A DNA stretch of 64,000 nucleotides, taken from Streptomyces coacervatus (GTDB lineage Bacteria; Actinomycetota; Actinomycetes; Streptomycetales; Streptomycetaceae). The notes beneath the pieces are model-generated. The model worked only from the letters and a program-made list of their open reading frames with translations, was not told the DNA's origin and ran no database searches. Positions 45,031 to 53,493 of this stretch are shown here, one piece after another (within the stretch, counting starts at the first letter, position 1; every line of letters begins with the position of its first letter). Where the stretch lies: positions 124,001 through 188,000 of the forward strand of contig NZ_JARHTP010000002.1 of the NCBI RefSeq assembly GCF_029223485.1, in the 5' to 3' direction. Position numbers and translations under genes: made by a program.

Positions 45031-45153
45031 GAGCACCTCCTGGGGCGTGGAACGCGGTCACCTGTGTCGACTGATCCTCGCGCCGGAACTCATCGGTCGG
45101 GCGACCGGTTAATCCAGATGGCGGCTACACGGTTCGGAACTAGCATCGCGGTC

Positions 45154-46359
45154 ATGACGACTCCGTCCGCCGGCAGCGGCCTCCGTCCCTTCCGCATCGA
45201 CATCCCGCAGCACGACCTCGACGACCTCCACGACCGCCTCGACCGCACCCGCTGGCCCGACGAGCTGCCCGGGGTCGGATGGGCGTATGGGGTGCCCTCG
45301 GACTATCTGCGGGAACTGGCCGGGTACTGGCGGCACGAGTACGACTGGCGGGCGGCCGAGGCGCGGCTGAACGAGTGGCCGCAGTTCACGACCGAGATCG
45401 ACGGAGCGCAGGTGCACTTCGCGCACATCCGCTCCCCCGAGCCCGACGCCACCCCGCTGATCGTCACGCACGGCTGGCCGGGGTCGATCGTCGAGTTCCT
45501 GGAGATCGTCGGTCCCCTGACGGACCCGGTCGCGCACGGCGGCGACCGGGCCGACGCCTTCCACGTGGTGCTGCCGAGCATTCCGGGCTTCGGGTTCTCC
45601 GGACCCACCCGTCAGACCGGCTGGGAGGCGCGCCGGATCGCCGACGCATGGGCCGAACTCATGACGCGCCTCGGCTACGAGCGATTCGGCGCACAGGGCG
45701 GCGACTGGGGCGCCGCGATCTCCCGTGCGCTGGGCCGTGTCCACCCGCAGCGGGTGATCGGCGTCCACCTCAATCTGCTGCCCGGCGCCCAGGCTGCGAC
45801 CGAACCGACCGAGGAGGAGTTGCGGGCGCTCGGCCCCGAGGAGCGGGAACGGACCCTGCTGTCGTGGCGCAAGTGGGACGCCTGGTTCCGGGAGGGAGCC
45901 GGCTACGCCCAGCTCCAGGCCACCCGGCCGCAAACCCTCTCGTACGCGCTCACGGACTCTCCGGTCGGCCAACTCGCCTGGATCGTCGAGAAGTTCCAGG
46001 AGTGGACGGACTCCGGCAAACTGCCCGAGGAGGCCGTCGACCGGGACCAGATGCTCACCAACGTGATGCTCTACTGGCTGACGGGCACGGCGGGTTCGTC
46101 CGCCCGCATCTACTACGAGCGCGGCCACGCCAAGGGCGAGCGCATCGCCGCCCCGCACGAGCCCTCGACCGCCCCGACCGCGGTGGCGTCCTTCCCCGGC
46201 GACCCCCAGATCCCGCTGCGCCACAAGGCGGAGCGCACGGAGAACATCGTGCGCTGGACGGAGCTCGACCGGGGCGGGCACTTCGCTGCGATGGAGGAGC
46301 CGGACCTGCTGGTGGACGACGTGCGGGCGTTCTTCCGGCAGCTGCGCGAGAAGGGCTGA
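45154..46359 (+). CDS. Epoxide hydrolase (alpha/beta hydrolase with EHN domain)
   Basis: A 401-residue enzyme hydrolysing epoxides to diols. The N-terminal EHN lid domain is FRIDIPQHDLDDLHDRL...WAYGVPSDYLRELAGYW. The oxyanion motif is HGWPGS. The nucleophile Asp is in AQGGDWGA, the ring-opening Tyr is probably in ARIYYERG, and the base His in RGGHFAAMEEP. No ribosome site precedes ATG 45154; a TAGCAT box (45141-45146) ends seven bases before it, suggesting a leaderless message. Confidence 0.92.
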   Translation: MTTPSAGSGLRPFRIDIPQHDLDDLHDRLDRTRWPDELPGVGWAYGVPSDYLRELAGYWRHEYDWRAAEARLNEWPQFTTEIDGAQVHFAHIRSPEPDATPLIVTHGWPGSIVEFLEIVGPLTDPVAHGGDRADAFHVVLPSIPGFGFSGPTRQTGWEARRIADAWAELMTRLGYERFGAQGGDWGAAISRALGRVHPQRVIGVHLNLLPGAQAATEPTEEELRALGPEERERTLLSWRKWDAWFREGAGYAQLQATRPQTLSYALTDSPVGQLAWIVEKFQEWTDSGKLPEEAVDRDQMLTNVMLYWLTGTAGSSARIYYERGHAKGERIAAPHEPSTAPTAVASFPGDPQIPLRHKAERTENIVRWTELDRGGHFAAMEEPDLLVDDVRAFFRQLREKG

Positions 46360-46366
46360 GAGCAGG

Positions 46367-46398
46367 CTCTGCCCGTGGCGAATCTGCCACGGGCAGAG
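46367..46398. promoter_or_regulatory. PopR-type operator within a 13-bp hairpin upstream of clpP3
   Basis: TCTGCC-ACG-GGCAGA (46383-46397) matches the PopR site reported for S. lividans, TTCTGCC-3N-GGCAGAA, with only the outermost pair changed. The right half is also an arm of a larger repeat, CTCTGCCCGTGGC (46367-46379) with its complement (46386-46398), which may terminate the epoxide hydrolase transcript. The clpP3 start is 70 bases downstream. Confidence 0.75.
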
Positions 46399-46467
46399 AA
46401 ACCGGACAGCAGGCCGAGGCGGGGCCAAGAGTGGAGTCGACGGCATCACCGCTCGACGGGAGAAACC

Positions 46468-47106
46468 ATGACTCCACTGACCACGCTCTCGCCCCGCGCC
46501 GAGGAGGGCGACACGCCGCCCAGCCGGCACGACGACCATCTCGCAGCCCAACTCCTCGGCCAGCGGATCGTGTTCCTCGGCACCCAGGTCGACGAGGTCT
46601 CCGCGAACCGGGTCTGCGCCCAGCTGCTCCTGCTGTCCGCGGAGGATCCGCGCACCGACATCAGCCTGTACATCAACAGCCCGGGCGGATCGGTGCACGC
46701 GGGTCTGGCGATCTACGACACGATGCGGCTGATCCCGAACGACGTCTCGACGCTCGCCATGGGCTTCGCGGCCAGCATGGGCCAGTTCCTGCTCTGCGGC
46801 GGCACGCCCGGCAAGCGGTACGCCCTGCCGAACGCGCGGATCATGATGCACCAGGGGTCGGCGGGCATCGGCGGCACCACCGCCGACATCGAGATCCAGG
46901 CGGAGAACCTGGAGCACACCAAGCGGACCATGGAACGGCTCATCGCCGAGAACACGGGCCAGACCCCCCAGACCATCGCCCGGGACGGCGACCGCGACCG
47001 CTGGTTCACGGCCGAGGAGGCCAGGGAGTACGGCATGGTGGACCGGGTCCTGGAGTCCCTCGCGGACGTCCGCCCGGCCGCCTCGAAGCGACGGATGGGG
47101 CTGTGA
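46468..47106 (+). CDS. clpP3: ATP-dependent Clp protease proteolytic subunit ClpP3
   Basis: A 212-residue serine peptidase subunit. The catalytic triad is complete: Ser in [12 protein letters not shown], His in [10 protein letters not shown] and Asp in [24 protein letters not shown] and [11 protein letters not shown] are the family handle and head regions. The ATG at 46468 follows GGGAGAAACC. One base separates its stop from the clpP4 start. In streptomycetes the clpP3-clpP4 operon is a backup to clpP1P2, activated by PopR. Confidence 0.95.
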   Translation: MTPLTTLSPRAEEGDTPPSRHDDHLAAQLLGQRIVFLGTQVDEVSANRVCAQLLLLSAEDPRTDISLYINSPGGSVHAGLAIYDTMRLIPNDVSTLAMGFAASMGQFLLCGGTPGKRYALPNARIMMHQGSAGIGGTTADIEIQAENLEHTKRTMERLIAENTGQTPQTIARDGDRDRWFTAEEAREYGMVDRVLESLADVRPAASKRRMGL

Positions 47107-47107
47107 C

Positions 47108-47710
47108 ATGGGCAACTACACGATTCCGTACGTCGTCGAGCGCACCGCGCACGGCGAGCGCTCCTCCGACGTGTTCAGCCGGCTGCTGTCCGAGCGGATC
47201 ATCTTCCTCGGCACCGAGATCGACGACGGCGTCGCCAACGTCGTCATCGCGCAACTGCTCCATCTGGAGTCGTCGGCACCGGACAGCGAAATCGCGATCT
47301 ACCTCAACTCGCCCGGCGGATCGTTCACTTCACTCATGGCGATCTACGACGCGATGACCTATGTGCAGACACCGATCTCGACGGTCTGCGTCGGGCAGGC
47401 GGCCTCCACGGCAGCCGTCCTGTTGGCCGGCGGGGACCCCGGGCGGCGGATCGTGCTGGAGCACGCGCGGGTGCTGCTCGGGCAGCCGGCCGCCGGGGGC
47501 AGCCGGGGCACGATCTCCGATCTCGCGCTGCAGGCCAAGGAGATGGTCCGGATCCGCTCCCAGGTCGAGGAGGTCCTGGCCCGGCACACCGGGCACGACA
47601 TCGCGACGCTGCGCGCGGACATGGACCGCGACAAGGTGTTCACCGCCGAGGAGGCGGTGGCCTACGGCCTGGCCGACCAGGTGCTGAGCCGGCGCCTCGT
47701 CACGGTCTGA
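47108..47710 (+). CDS. clpP4: ATP-dependent Clp protease subunit ClpP4, catalytic His absent
   Basis: A 200-residue ClpP paralogue. The nucleophile Ser100 is present in [11 protein letters not shown], and an Asp is present in [11 protein letters not shown]. The triad His region, HQP in active ClpPs, reads [11 protein letters not shown], so Gly125 replaces the His. The subunit is therefore probably inactive alone and would act as a structural partner in a mixed ClpP3P4 barrel. ATG 47108 is one base after the clpP3 stop. Confidence 0.93.
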   Translation: MGNYTIPYVVERTAHGERSSDVFSRLLSERIIFLGTEIDDGVANVVIAQLLHLESSAPDSEIAIYLNSPGGSFTSLMAIYDAMTYVQTPISTVCVGQAASTAAVLLAGGDPGRRIVLEHARVLLGQPAAGGSRGTISDLALQAKEMVRIRSQVEEVLARHTGHDIATLRADMDRDKVFTAEEAVAYGLADQVLSRRLVTV

Positions 47711-47731
47711 GGCGCCGGCCGGGGAGCGCCG

Positions 47732-48124
47732 TCAAGCGGCCAGGCACATCCCGTTGTACGGCGAAGTGGACGTGCTCCGGCTCCTGCCGGACTGCCGGCT
47801 GGTGACCCGGACGAGCTCTCCCTGCGCCCGCGACAGCAGGTCGCCGAGGCCGAGTCCCAGGGCGTGGGCGGCGGCCGCGAGGACCTCCGAGGAGGCCTCC
47901 TTGCGGCCGCGCTCCACCTCGGAGAGATACGGCATGGAGATCCGGGCCGCGTCGGCCACGTCCTTCAGGGTGCGCTCCTGAGCGAGGCGTTCGCGCCGCA
48001 GGACGTCGCCGACGAGGTCGCGCCACAGGGGTTCCCTGGGCGGCGCGGGAGATGCGGCGGGGCGCTCGCCCTGCGGGCGGCGCAGCGGAATGACATGGGC
48101 TTCGTTCGGCGCTCGGCTGCTCAC
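47732..48124 (-). CDS. popR: XRE-family activator PopR of clpP3-clpP4
   Basis: A 130-residue DNA-binding protein. The HTH is RLAQERTLKDVADAARISM with YLSEVERGRKEASSEVL. The C-terminus is GMCLAA; two terminal Ala residues are the known signal by which ClpP1P2 degrades PopR and ClgR. This gives a circuit in which loss of ClpP1P2 stabilises PopR and turns on clpP3P4. GTG 48124 has a TAGTCT box six bases upstream and no ribosome site. It is convergent with clpP4. Confidence 0.9.
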   Translation of the reverse strand: MSSRAPNEAHVIPLRRPQGERPAASPAPPREPLWRDLVGDVLRRERLAQERTLKDVADAARISMPYLSEVERGRKEASSEVLAAAAHALGLGLGDLLSRAQGELVRVTSRQSGRSRSTSTSPYNGMCLAA

Positions 48125-48168
48125 CAGTTCAGACTAAATTCCCTCGCCCCGATGGGAAGAGATCGGCA

Positions 48169-48185
48169 TTCTGCCCTGGGTGGAA
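48169..48185. promoter_or_regulatory. Second PopR-type operator, between popR and a methyltransferase gene
   Basis: TTCTGCC-CTG-GGTGGAA matches the TTCTGCC-3N-GGCAGAA consensus at 12 of 14 positions, with a perfect left half. It lies 45 bases upstream of the popR start and 21 upstream of the divergent methyltransferase, so it may serve autoregulation, control of the methyltransferase, or both. Confidence 0.6.
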
Positions 48186-48205
48186 TCTCAGCGGCGAAGG
48201 GTGCG

Positions 48206-48991
48206 ATGACGGTGTTGCGGGAGACGTTCAACGAGGCTGCCGAGTTGTACGACCGGGCTCGGCCGCGGTACCCCCGCGCCCTGGTCGACGAACTGGCCCG
48301 CGCGAGTGGCCTCGGCCCGGACAGCCGGGTCCTGGAGATCGGCCCGGGCACCGGCCAACTCACCCTTGCGCTGGCGCAGTTCGGCTGCCGTATCACCGCG
48401 GTGGAGCTGGGTGACGCGATGGCGGGCGTGGCCCGGCAGCGGCTCAGCGCGTTCCCGCGGGTGGAGGTGCAGGTGGCGGAGTTCGAGCGCTGGGAGCTGC
48501 CCTCCGATCCGTTCGACCTGGTGGTGTGCGCCACCGCGTTCCACTGGATCGACCCGGCGGTGCGGGTGGTCAAGGCGGCGCAGGCGCTGCGCGCCGGCGG
48601 GCGGCTCGCCCTCGTCACCACGGAGCACGTGGCCGGCGGCACCGTGGAGTTCTTCGCCCGAGCCCAGGACTGCTACGAGCGCTGGGATCCGGACACACCG
48701 CCCGGTCTGCGCCTGCAGCCGGCGTCCGACGTCACCATGTACACGGGCGAGTTGGACGACTTCGCGCACTTCGAGCAGATCACCATGGCGCGTCGCACCC
48801 AGGACATCACCTACACCACCGACCAGTACATCGACGTCCTGCTCACCTACTCGGGCCTCCGCGCGCTGAACGCGACGGCACGGCACGGCCTGCTGACGTG
48901 CCTGCGGCAACTGATCGACTCGCAGTACGGCGGAACCGTCACCAAGCGCTACCTCCATGAACTGATCATGGGCACCCGGGCCACGGAGTGA
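48206..48991 (+). CDS. Class I SAM-dependent methyltransferase
   Basis: A 261-residue small-molecule methyltransferase. SAM motif I is VLEIGPGTGQLTLALA, motif II includes ITAVELGDAMAGVARQRL, and the FDLVVCATAFHWIDP segment is motif IV of the UbiE/type-11 group. The first residues RETFNEAAELYDRARPRYP are typical. GAAGGG lies about five bases before ATG 48206. The substrate is unknown. The divergent PopR site nearby raises a possible link to the Clp circuit. Confidence 0.88.
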   Translation: MTVLRETFNEAAELYDRARPRYPRALVDELARASGLGPDSRVLEIGPGTGQLTLALAQFGCRITAVELGDAMAGVARQRLSAFPRVEVQVAEFERWELPSDPFDLVVCATAFHWIDPAVRVVKAAQALRAGGRLALVTTEHVAGGTVEFFARAQDCYERWDPDTPPGLRLQPASDVTMYTGELDDFAHFEQITMARRTQDITYTTDQYIDVLLTYSGLRALNATARHGLLTCLRQLIDSQYGGTVTKRYLHELIMGTRATE

Positions 48992-49096
48992 GGTGTCCTC
49001 TCCCGGCTGCGGGCATGTACCGGCGCAGACCGGGTAGTCGCATCCAGAAGGGCACGCCGCAGACAGACGTCGAACCGTGACTTCGTGGGAGAGGAC

Positions 49097-49984
49097 ATGG
49101 ACACCGCCGTGGAACGGTCGGAGGCAGAGGTCGTCGAGAAGACCGCCGGGACCTGCACGGGTGATGGACCACTGCCGGGGATCGCGGAGCCGCGGACCGT
49201 GGCTCCGCGTGATGCACGGGAGCTTTCCCGTCAGTTCTTCCAGCGCCTCTCGGAACTCGAGGAGGGCACGTACGAATTCCAGTACGCGCGCAACACGCTC
49301 ATCGAGATGAACATCTCACTGGTGCGGTTCGCGGCCGGGCGGTTCCGGGGACGCGGCGACGACATGGAGGACATCGTCCAGACCGGAATGATCGGCCTGA
49401 TCAAGGCGATCGACCGGTTCGAGGTGTCCCGCGAGGTCGAGTTCACGTCGTTCGCTCTGCCGTACATCGTCGGCGAGATCAAGCGTTTCTTCCGTGACAC
49501 CACCTGGGCGGTGCATGTGCCGCGCCGGCTGCAGGAGCTGCGTGTCGAGCTGGCCAAGGCGCGCGAGGAACTCGCCAGCCGGCTGGACCGGGAGCCGACG
49601 GTGCCCGAGCTCGCCACCTTGATGAACATCCCCGAGGACGAGGTGATCGAGGCGCAGATAGCGTCCAACGGCTACAACTCCTCGTCCCTGGACGCCGCGC
49701 TCACCGGCGAGGGGGCGGAGGGCGGCGAGGCGGTACTCGCCGACTTCATCGGCGTGGAGGAGGACGGGCTGCGGCTCGTCGAGGACTGCCAGTCGCTGGC
49801 CCCGCTCATGGCGGAACTCGGCGAGCGCGACCGGCAGATCATCCACATGAGGTTCGTGGAGGAGGCCACCCAGGCGGAGATCGGCGCACGGCTCGGCTGC
49901 TCGCAGATGCATGTGTCCCGCCTGATCAAACGGATCATCGCACAGCTGCGCGAGGGAATGCTGGGCGAACTCGGCTGCGCGTGA
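49097..49984 (+). CDS. RNA polymerase sigma factor, SigB/SigF subfamily
   Basis: A 295-residue group 3 stress sigma factor. Region 2 has RNTLIEMNISLVRFAAGRFRGRG and EDIVQTGMIGLIKAIDRFE; region 3 begins VHVPRRLQELRVELAKA; region 4 ends QAEIGARLGCSQMHVSRLIKRII. ATG 49097 follows GGGAGAGGA; GTG 49085 is in frame but lacks a site. A convergent RsbW-like kinase follows, though cognate pairing is not proven. Its position beside popR/clpP3P4 recalls the sigL locus of S. coelicolor, which I recall but cannot verify here. Confidence 0.9.
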   Translation: MDTAVERSEAEVVEKTAGTCTGDGPLPGIAEPRTVAPRDARELSRQFFQRLSELEEGTYEFQYARNTLIEMNISLVRFAAGRFRGRGDDMEDIVQTGMIGLIKAIDRFEVSREVEFTSFALPYIVGEIKRFFRDTTWAVHVPRRLQELRVELAKAREELASRLDREPTVPELATLMNIPEDEVIEAQIASNGYNSSSLDAALTGEGAEGGEAVLADFIGVEEDGLRLVEDCQSLAPLMAELGERDRQIIHMRFVEEATQAEIGARLGCSQMHVSRLIKRIIAQLREGMLGELGCA

Positions 49985-50003
49985 AGGACAGCCACTCGCT
50001 CCC

Positions 50004-50045
50004 GTGACCGCGGCGGTCGCCGACACAGGCGACCCCCGCGGTCAC
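50004..50045. terminator. Long hairpin between the sigma factor and the RsbW-like gene
   Basis: GTGACCGCGG (50004-50013) pairs with CCGCGGTCAC (50036-50045), and GGTCGCC (50015-50021) with GGCGACC (50028-50034), a 17-bp stem with one mismatch and a six-base loop. It overlaps the stop codon of the minus-strand gene and would terminate both transcripts. Confidence 0.8.
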
Positions 50046-50497
50046 GTGCCGTTCAGACCCACCACGGCGGACACCCGCTTGCCGACCGGTACCCGCTCCA
50101 CGGTGACCCGCGTCGCCAGCACATGGACGATCTCCAGGCCGTGCCGGCCGACGCGCTCGGGGTCCCGCGGGAAGCGGCGCGGCAGGGCTGCACTGCTGTC
50201 GTAGACGCACACCGTCACCGAGGTGTCCGTGCCTTCGAGCTCCAGGATGTACGGCCCGTTGCTGTGCCGGTCCGCGTTGGTGACCAGTTCGCTCACGACC
50301 AGCAGCACCTCGTCCTCGGCGCGGTCGTCGATCTCGGCGCACCACTCGGTGCGCAGCCGGCCAACGAAGTGCGCGGCGAAGGACCGTGCCTCGGCGATGC
50401 ATCCCGCTTCGCCGGTGTAGTGCGCCGCCCGCCGTAGCGGTTCCACGGGCACGTCGAAACCAGTCGGTATCACTGCCCCGCCCACGTGCTCGATCAT
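50042..50497 (-). CDS. RsbW/SpoIIAB-like ATP-binding protein (HATPase_c_2)
   Basis: A 151-residue GHKL ATPase-fold regulator. The N box is VLLVVSELVTNADRHS and the G1 box is around VYDSSAALPRRF, with G2-like GRHGLEIVHVLA. Such proteins act as anti-sigma factors or kinases of anti-anti-sigma factors. The convergent SigB-type sigma gene makes it a candidate antagonist, although many orphans exist in streptomycetes. The ATG at 50497 has GAGAGA upstream. Confidence 0.85.
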   Translation of the reverse strand: MIEHVGGAVIPTGFDVPVEPLRRAAHYTGEAGCIAEARSFAAHFVGRLRTEWCAEIDDRAEDEVLLVVSELVTNADRHSNGPYILELEGTDTSVTVCVYDSSAALPRRFPRDPERVGRHGLEIVHVLATRVTVERVPVGKRVSAVVGLNGT

Positions 50498-50614
50498 GCA
50501 TTTCTCTCTCGGAAGCCGGCCTGGCCGGACGCTGCTGCATCAGTCCTGCTACCCCGAGTCGCGCCCGGCAGTCCCCGTCCGGGCCGATGTGTCCGCTTCC
50601 ACGCGGAACGCCGG

Positions 50615-51829
50615 TCATGGGGTGGTCGACTCGGCAGCACTGTACGGGGCGGTGGTCCCGGCCGACGCCTGGGTCGTCGTATCGGAGGCGGAGGGCGGCT
50701 GAAGAGAGGAGGGTCCGGGTGATTCCGGCTGGGTCGTCCCGGGCTCGGTGGAGGGTGATTCGGAGCTCGGCGTCGGGGAGGACGGGGCGGTCGACGTCGG
50801 CGGACAGGAGGTCTTGGAGGGGGTGGGTGTGCCCGTGCTCGCACCGGGCGAGGAGGCGCACGGGGACGACGGCGAGGACGGTGCCGTCGGCGTGGACACG
50901 CTCACCGACGGGGAGGGTTTGACCGGCGGCTCGGTGCGGTGGTCGTGGTGGCCCGTGTCGCCCCGGTGCCGGGCGATCCATTCGTCGTGGTCGGGGTCGT
51001 AGATGACGAAGATGTTGATGATCTGCGGTGCGGGGGTGACCACGACGACGTTCGAGGAGCGGTACGACGGCCAGGTGTCGCCGGTCCGCTTCGGGGTGGT
51101 CTGCTGGGCGACGGGCGGCGTCAGCGGGTTGCCGCAGGCGCAGCGCACCCGGGGCAGGCCGTGGCCGTCGACGAGGACGGCCGTGCCCGCCTGCAGGACG
51201 GCCTGGTAGCCGGTGGCGGCGCCGTCGCGGTAGCCGTGGTTGGTGACGCGGGTGTCCATGCGCAGCTGCACGGGGGTGAGCGAGCGGAGGTAGGCGGGGA
51301 CCTGGGCGGGGCCGACGCCGGCGACCGAGGCGAACGCCTTGTTCTTCGCCGGGGCCGCATGGAGGGCCCTGATCTGCTGCTCCACATCACAGCTGGAGAT
51401 GTTGCGGGTGCCGCCGTACAGTCCGGGCGCGCCGCCGTCGACGCCCCGTACCGCGTTCGCCGGCGCCGATTCGGTGGCCGGGGTGGCGGAGACGGGCGGG
51501 GCGGAGCTGTGCTTCGCCGTCGACTCGGTGAACGGGTCGGGGCCGGTCTTTCCCGCGGCCTGCAGGAAGACCTCGCCGCCCTTGCCCGAGCCGCCGCCGG
51601 AGCGGGTGAACACCACGGCCAGGACCACGGCGGCGACCACCGCGGTGGTGAGCACGGCGACGCGGGGCGCGGACCTCCACCAGGGTCGGTGGGGTGGCGG
51701 CGAGGGTGTGCCGCCGCCGCTGCTGCCCGGTGGTTGCGAGGGTGGGCCCGAGGGAGGCTGGGAGGGGCCCGAGAGCGGGCCGGAAGGGGGGCCTGTGGGG
51801 CGGCCGGAGGACGGAGGTTCGACGCTCAC
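50615..51829 (-). CDS. DUF6777 single-pass membrane protein
   Basis: A 404-residue protein. The N-terminus is an intracellular Pro/Ser/Gly tract (SSGRPTGPPSGPLSGPS...), followed by one membrane helix (VAVLTTAVVAAVVLAVVF). The extracellular DUF6777 core contains GLYGGTRNISSCDVEQQI, LTPVQLRMDTRVTNHGYRDG, a VRCACGNPLTPP motif and NIFVIYDPDHDEW. The C-terminal ~120 residues are a low-complexity Pro/Ser/Thr stalk. GTG 51829 follows GGAAGAAGAGCTC. Function is unknown. The Cys pairs (CDVEQ; CAC) suggest a disulphide-stabilised domain. Confidence 0.85.
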   Translation of the reverse strand: MSVEPPSSGRPTGPPSGPLSGPSQPPSGPPSQPPGSSGGGTPSPPPHRPWWRSAPRVAVLTTAVVAAVVLAVVFTRSGGGSGKGGEVFLQAAGKTGPDPFTESTAKHSSAPPVSATPATESAPANAVRGVDGGAPGLYGGTRNISSCDVEQQIRALHAAPAKNKAFASVAGVGPAQVPAYLRSLTPVQLRMDTRVTNHGYRDGAATGYQAVLQAGTAVLVDGHGLPRVRCACGNPLTPPVAQQTTPKRTGDTWPSYRSSNVVVVTPAPQIINIFVIYDPDHDEWIARHRGDTGHHDHRTEPPVKPSPSVSVSTPTAPSSPSSPCASSPGASTGTPTPSKTSCPPTSTAPSSPTPSSESPSTEPGTTQPESPGPSSLQPPSASDTTTQASAGTTAPYSAAESTTP

Positions 51830-51988
51830 GAGCTCTTCTTCCCGACGCGGTTTCCAGCGGACTACCCCGAGTTGTACCGCTTTCTTCCTTCGCCCCCATT
51901 GTGTGCTCCGGTCCCATGCCGCCCGCAAGCCGACGCGGACGGCCCTCCCGGCGGGCGGGGCGCGCGGGCGCTGCTTAGCGTGGCGAGG

Positions 51989-53254
51989 GTGAGCTCGCGA
52001 ACCCCCTCCGACCTGGCGGTCGCCCGCCACGGCTGGGTGCAGGCCCTGGTCGCGGTGGTGGCAGCGCTGATCGTCATGGGCGTGGTCGCCGCACTGGGGT
52101 TGTGGGCGGCCGGGGCGGCAGATCTTCCGGACGGCGCGTTCCCCCGGGTCGTCGCGGCGACGGTCGTGACAGCCGTCGGCGGCACGATCGAGCTGTCGGG
52201 GAACGCCGGTGCGCTGGCCGAGTCCGGGGCCGGAATGACCGTGATCCCGCTGTCGGTGACGCTGGCCGGGGCGCTCGTGCTCGCCGCGGGTTTCCTGCGT
52301 CCGCTGCGGCACCGGGCGGTCGCCGGCGCCCGGGAGTTGGCCGGATGGGCCGCCCGGATTGCCGTCCTGTGGCTGCTCGGGCTGCTCGGCCTGGCCCTCG
52401 GCGCCCGCCAGACCTTCTCGGTCGACCTCGGCAACGGGACCATCGGCGACATTGGTGACCTGTTCGGCGTCTCGCCGAAGGTCGGCTTCAAGGCGGACGT
52501 GCCGCCGACCCTGTTCTTCGGTGTGCTGTGGCTGGCGGGTGTGCTGGCGCTGGCGCTGCTGGTCTCGCGCGGAGCCCCGCTGCCGGGGCGGCTGCTGCGC
52601 TTCCAGGAATCGGTGCGGCCTGCCGCATACGCCATGGTCGTACTGCTGCTCGCGCTGGTGGCCCTGGGCGTCGTCGTCGCCCTGGTGGTCGCGGTGACCC
52701 GCGGCCACCCGGCGGAGACTCTGGCGGTGGTCCTGCTGGGTCTGCCGAACCTGGTCTGGCTGGCGTTCACGCTCGGTCTGGGGGCCACCTGGACGGGGCG
52801 GGTGCAGGGGCCGTTCGGGCTGCCGATGCCGCATGTGCTCGACGAGGTGCTGCGTACCAAGGAGGTCTCCACGCTCAACCTCGGCACGCTCGCCGACTAC
52901 GACGGCCGGGTGTGGTGGCTGGTGGCCGTCGACGCCGTGCTGCTGCTGGCGGCCGCGTTCGTGATGGCGGCCCGCTCCCCGGCCCGGATGCGGGCCTGGC
53001 AGCACGCCCTGCACATGGCCGCCGCCCTCGCGCTGACGGTGCTCATGATCTGCCTGGTGGGCCGGATCTCCGCGCATTACGGGCTGTCGCTGCTCGGCAT
53101 CGGAGACCTGGGCGGGGATCTGTCCGGCGACCTGTTCCTGAAGCCGAAGGTGTGGACCGCGCTGGGGTTCGCCGTGCTGTGGGGGCTGGTGACCGGCTTC
53201 CTCGGCGCGCTGCTGGCGAGGCCGGTGCGGCGGCGGGGCGAGGCGAGTCCGTGA
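51989..53254 (+). CDS. Streptophobe family polytopic membrane protein
   Basis: A 421-residue highly hydrophobic protein with about ten helices (ALVAVVAALIVMGVVAALGLW ... AALALTVLMICLVGRIS). It matches the Streptomyces-specific streptophobe family, including VGGTIELSGNAGALAESGAGMTVIPL. No catalytic motif is visible. GTG 51989 has a TAGCGT box (51976-51981) ending seven bases before it, so the mRNA is probably leaderless. The stop overlaps a 35-residue ORF. It is divergent from DUF6777. Confidence 0.88.
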   Translation: MSSRTPSDLAVARHGWVQALVAVVAALIVMGVVAALGLWAAGAADLPDGAFPRVVAATVVTAVGGTIELSGNAGALAESGAGMTVIPLSVTLAGALVLAAGFLRPLRHRAVAGARELAGWAARIAVLWLLGLLGLALGARQTFSVDLGNGTIGDIGDLFGVSPKVGFKADVPPTLFFGVLWLAGVLALALLVSRGAPLPGRLLRFQESVRPAAYAMVVLLLALVALGVVVALVVAVTRGHPAETLAVVLLGLPNLVWLAFTLGLGATWTGRVQGPFGLPMPHVLDEVLRTKEVSTLNLGTLADYDGRVWWLVAVDAVLLLAAAFVMAARSPARMRAWQHALHMAAALALTVLMICLVGRISAHYGLSLLGIGDLGGDLSGDLFLKPKVWTALGFAVLWGLVTGFLGALLARPVRRRGEASP

Positions 53255-53358
53255 CGTACGAGGACGTCGTGGTGCGCGTCGACGCGGGCCGGCGCATCTG
53301 CCGGCGCAAGGCCGTGGCGCGCCGTGTGCCGCTCGGCAGGTTCGGCCGGGAGGACTGA
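53251..53358 (+). CDS. Candidate 35-residue basic peptide coupled to streptophobe
   Basis: GTG at 53251 overlaps the streptophobe TGA (GTGA). The 35 codons give TYEDVVVRVDAGRRIC then RRKAVARRVPLGRFGRED, strongly Arg-rich, ending with TGA at 53356. The overlap type is the usual coupling signal in this window. It may be an interacting small protein or chance; there is no family I recognise. Confidence 0.35.
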   Translation: MTYEDVVVRVDAGRRICRRKAVARRVPLGRFGRED

Positions 53359-53387
53359 GCAGCCTTGGGGAAATGTGCTGCGGTTCG

Positions 53388-53475
53388 TCCACGCCCCAAG
53401 GGGCGCAGGGCCGTGCCCATATGCGGCTCCGCCGCGGGGCGCGACCAGCCACGACGCACCCGCAGACGGCTCACC
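53388..53475. repeat. Streptomyces-type interspersed intergenic repeat
   Basis: The stretch contains GGGGCGCAGGGCCGTG, the hairpin GCGGCTCCGCCGC and GCGCGACCAGCCACGACGC followed by ACCCGCAG. I recognise these blocks as a short sequence repeated between genes in many Streptomyces chromosomes. Here it separates the streptophobe gene from the convergent kinase gene and may act as a transcription terminator. Copy number could not be counted from this window. Confidence 0.6.
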
Positions 53476-53493
53476 GCACATCCAGCGGAACGC

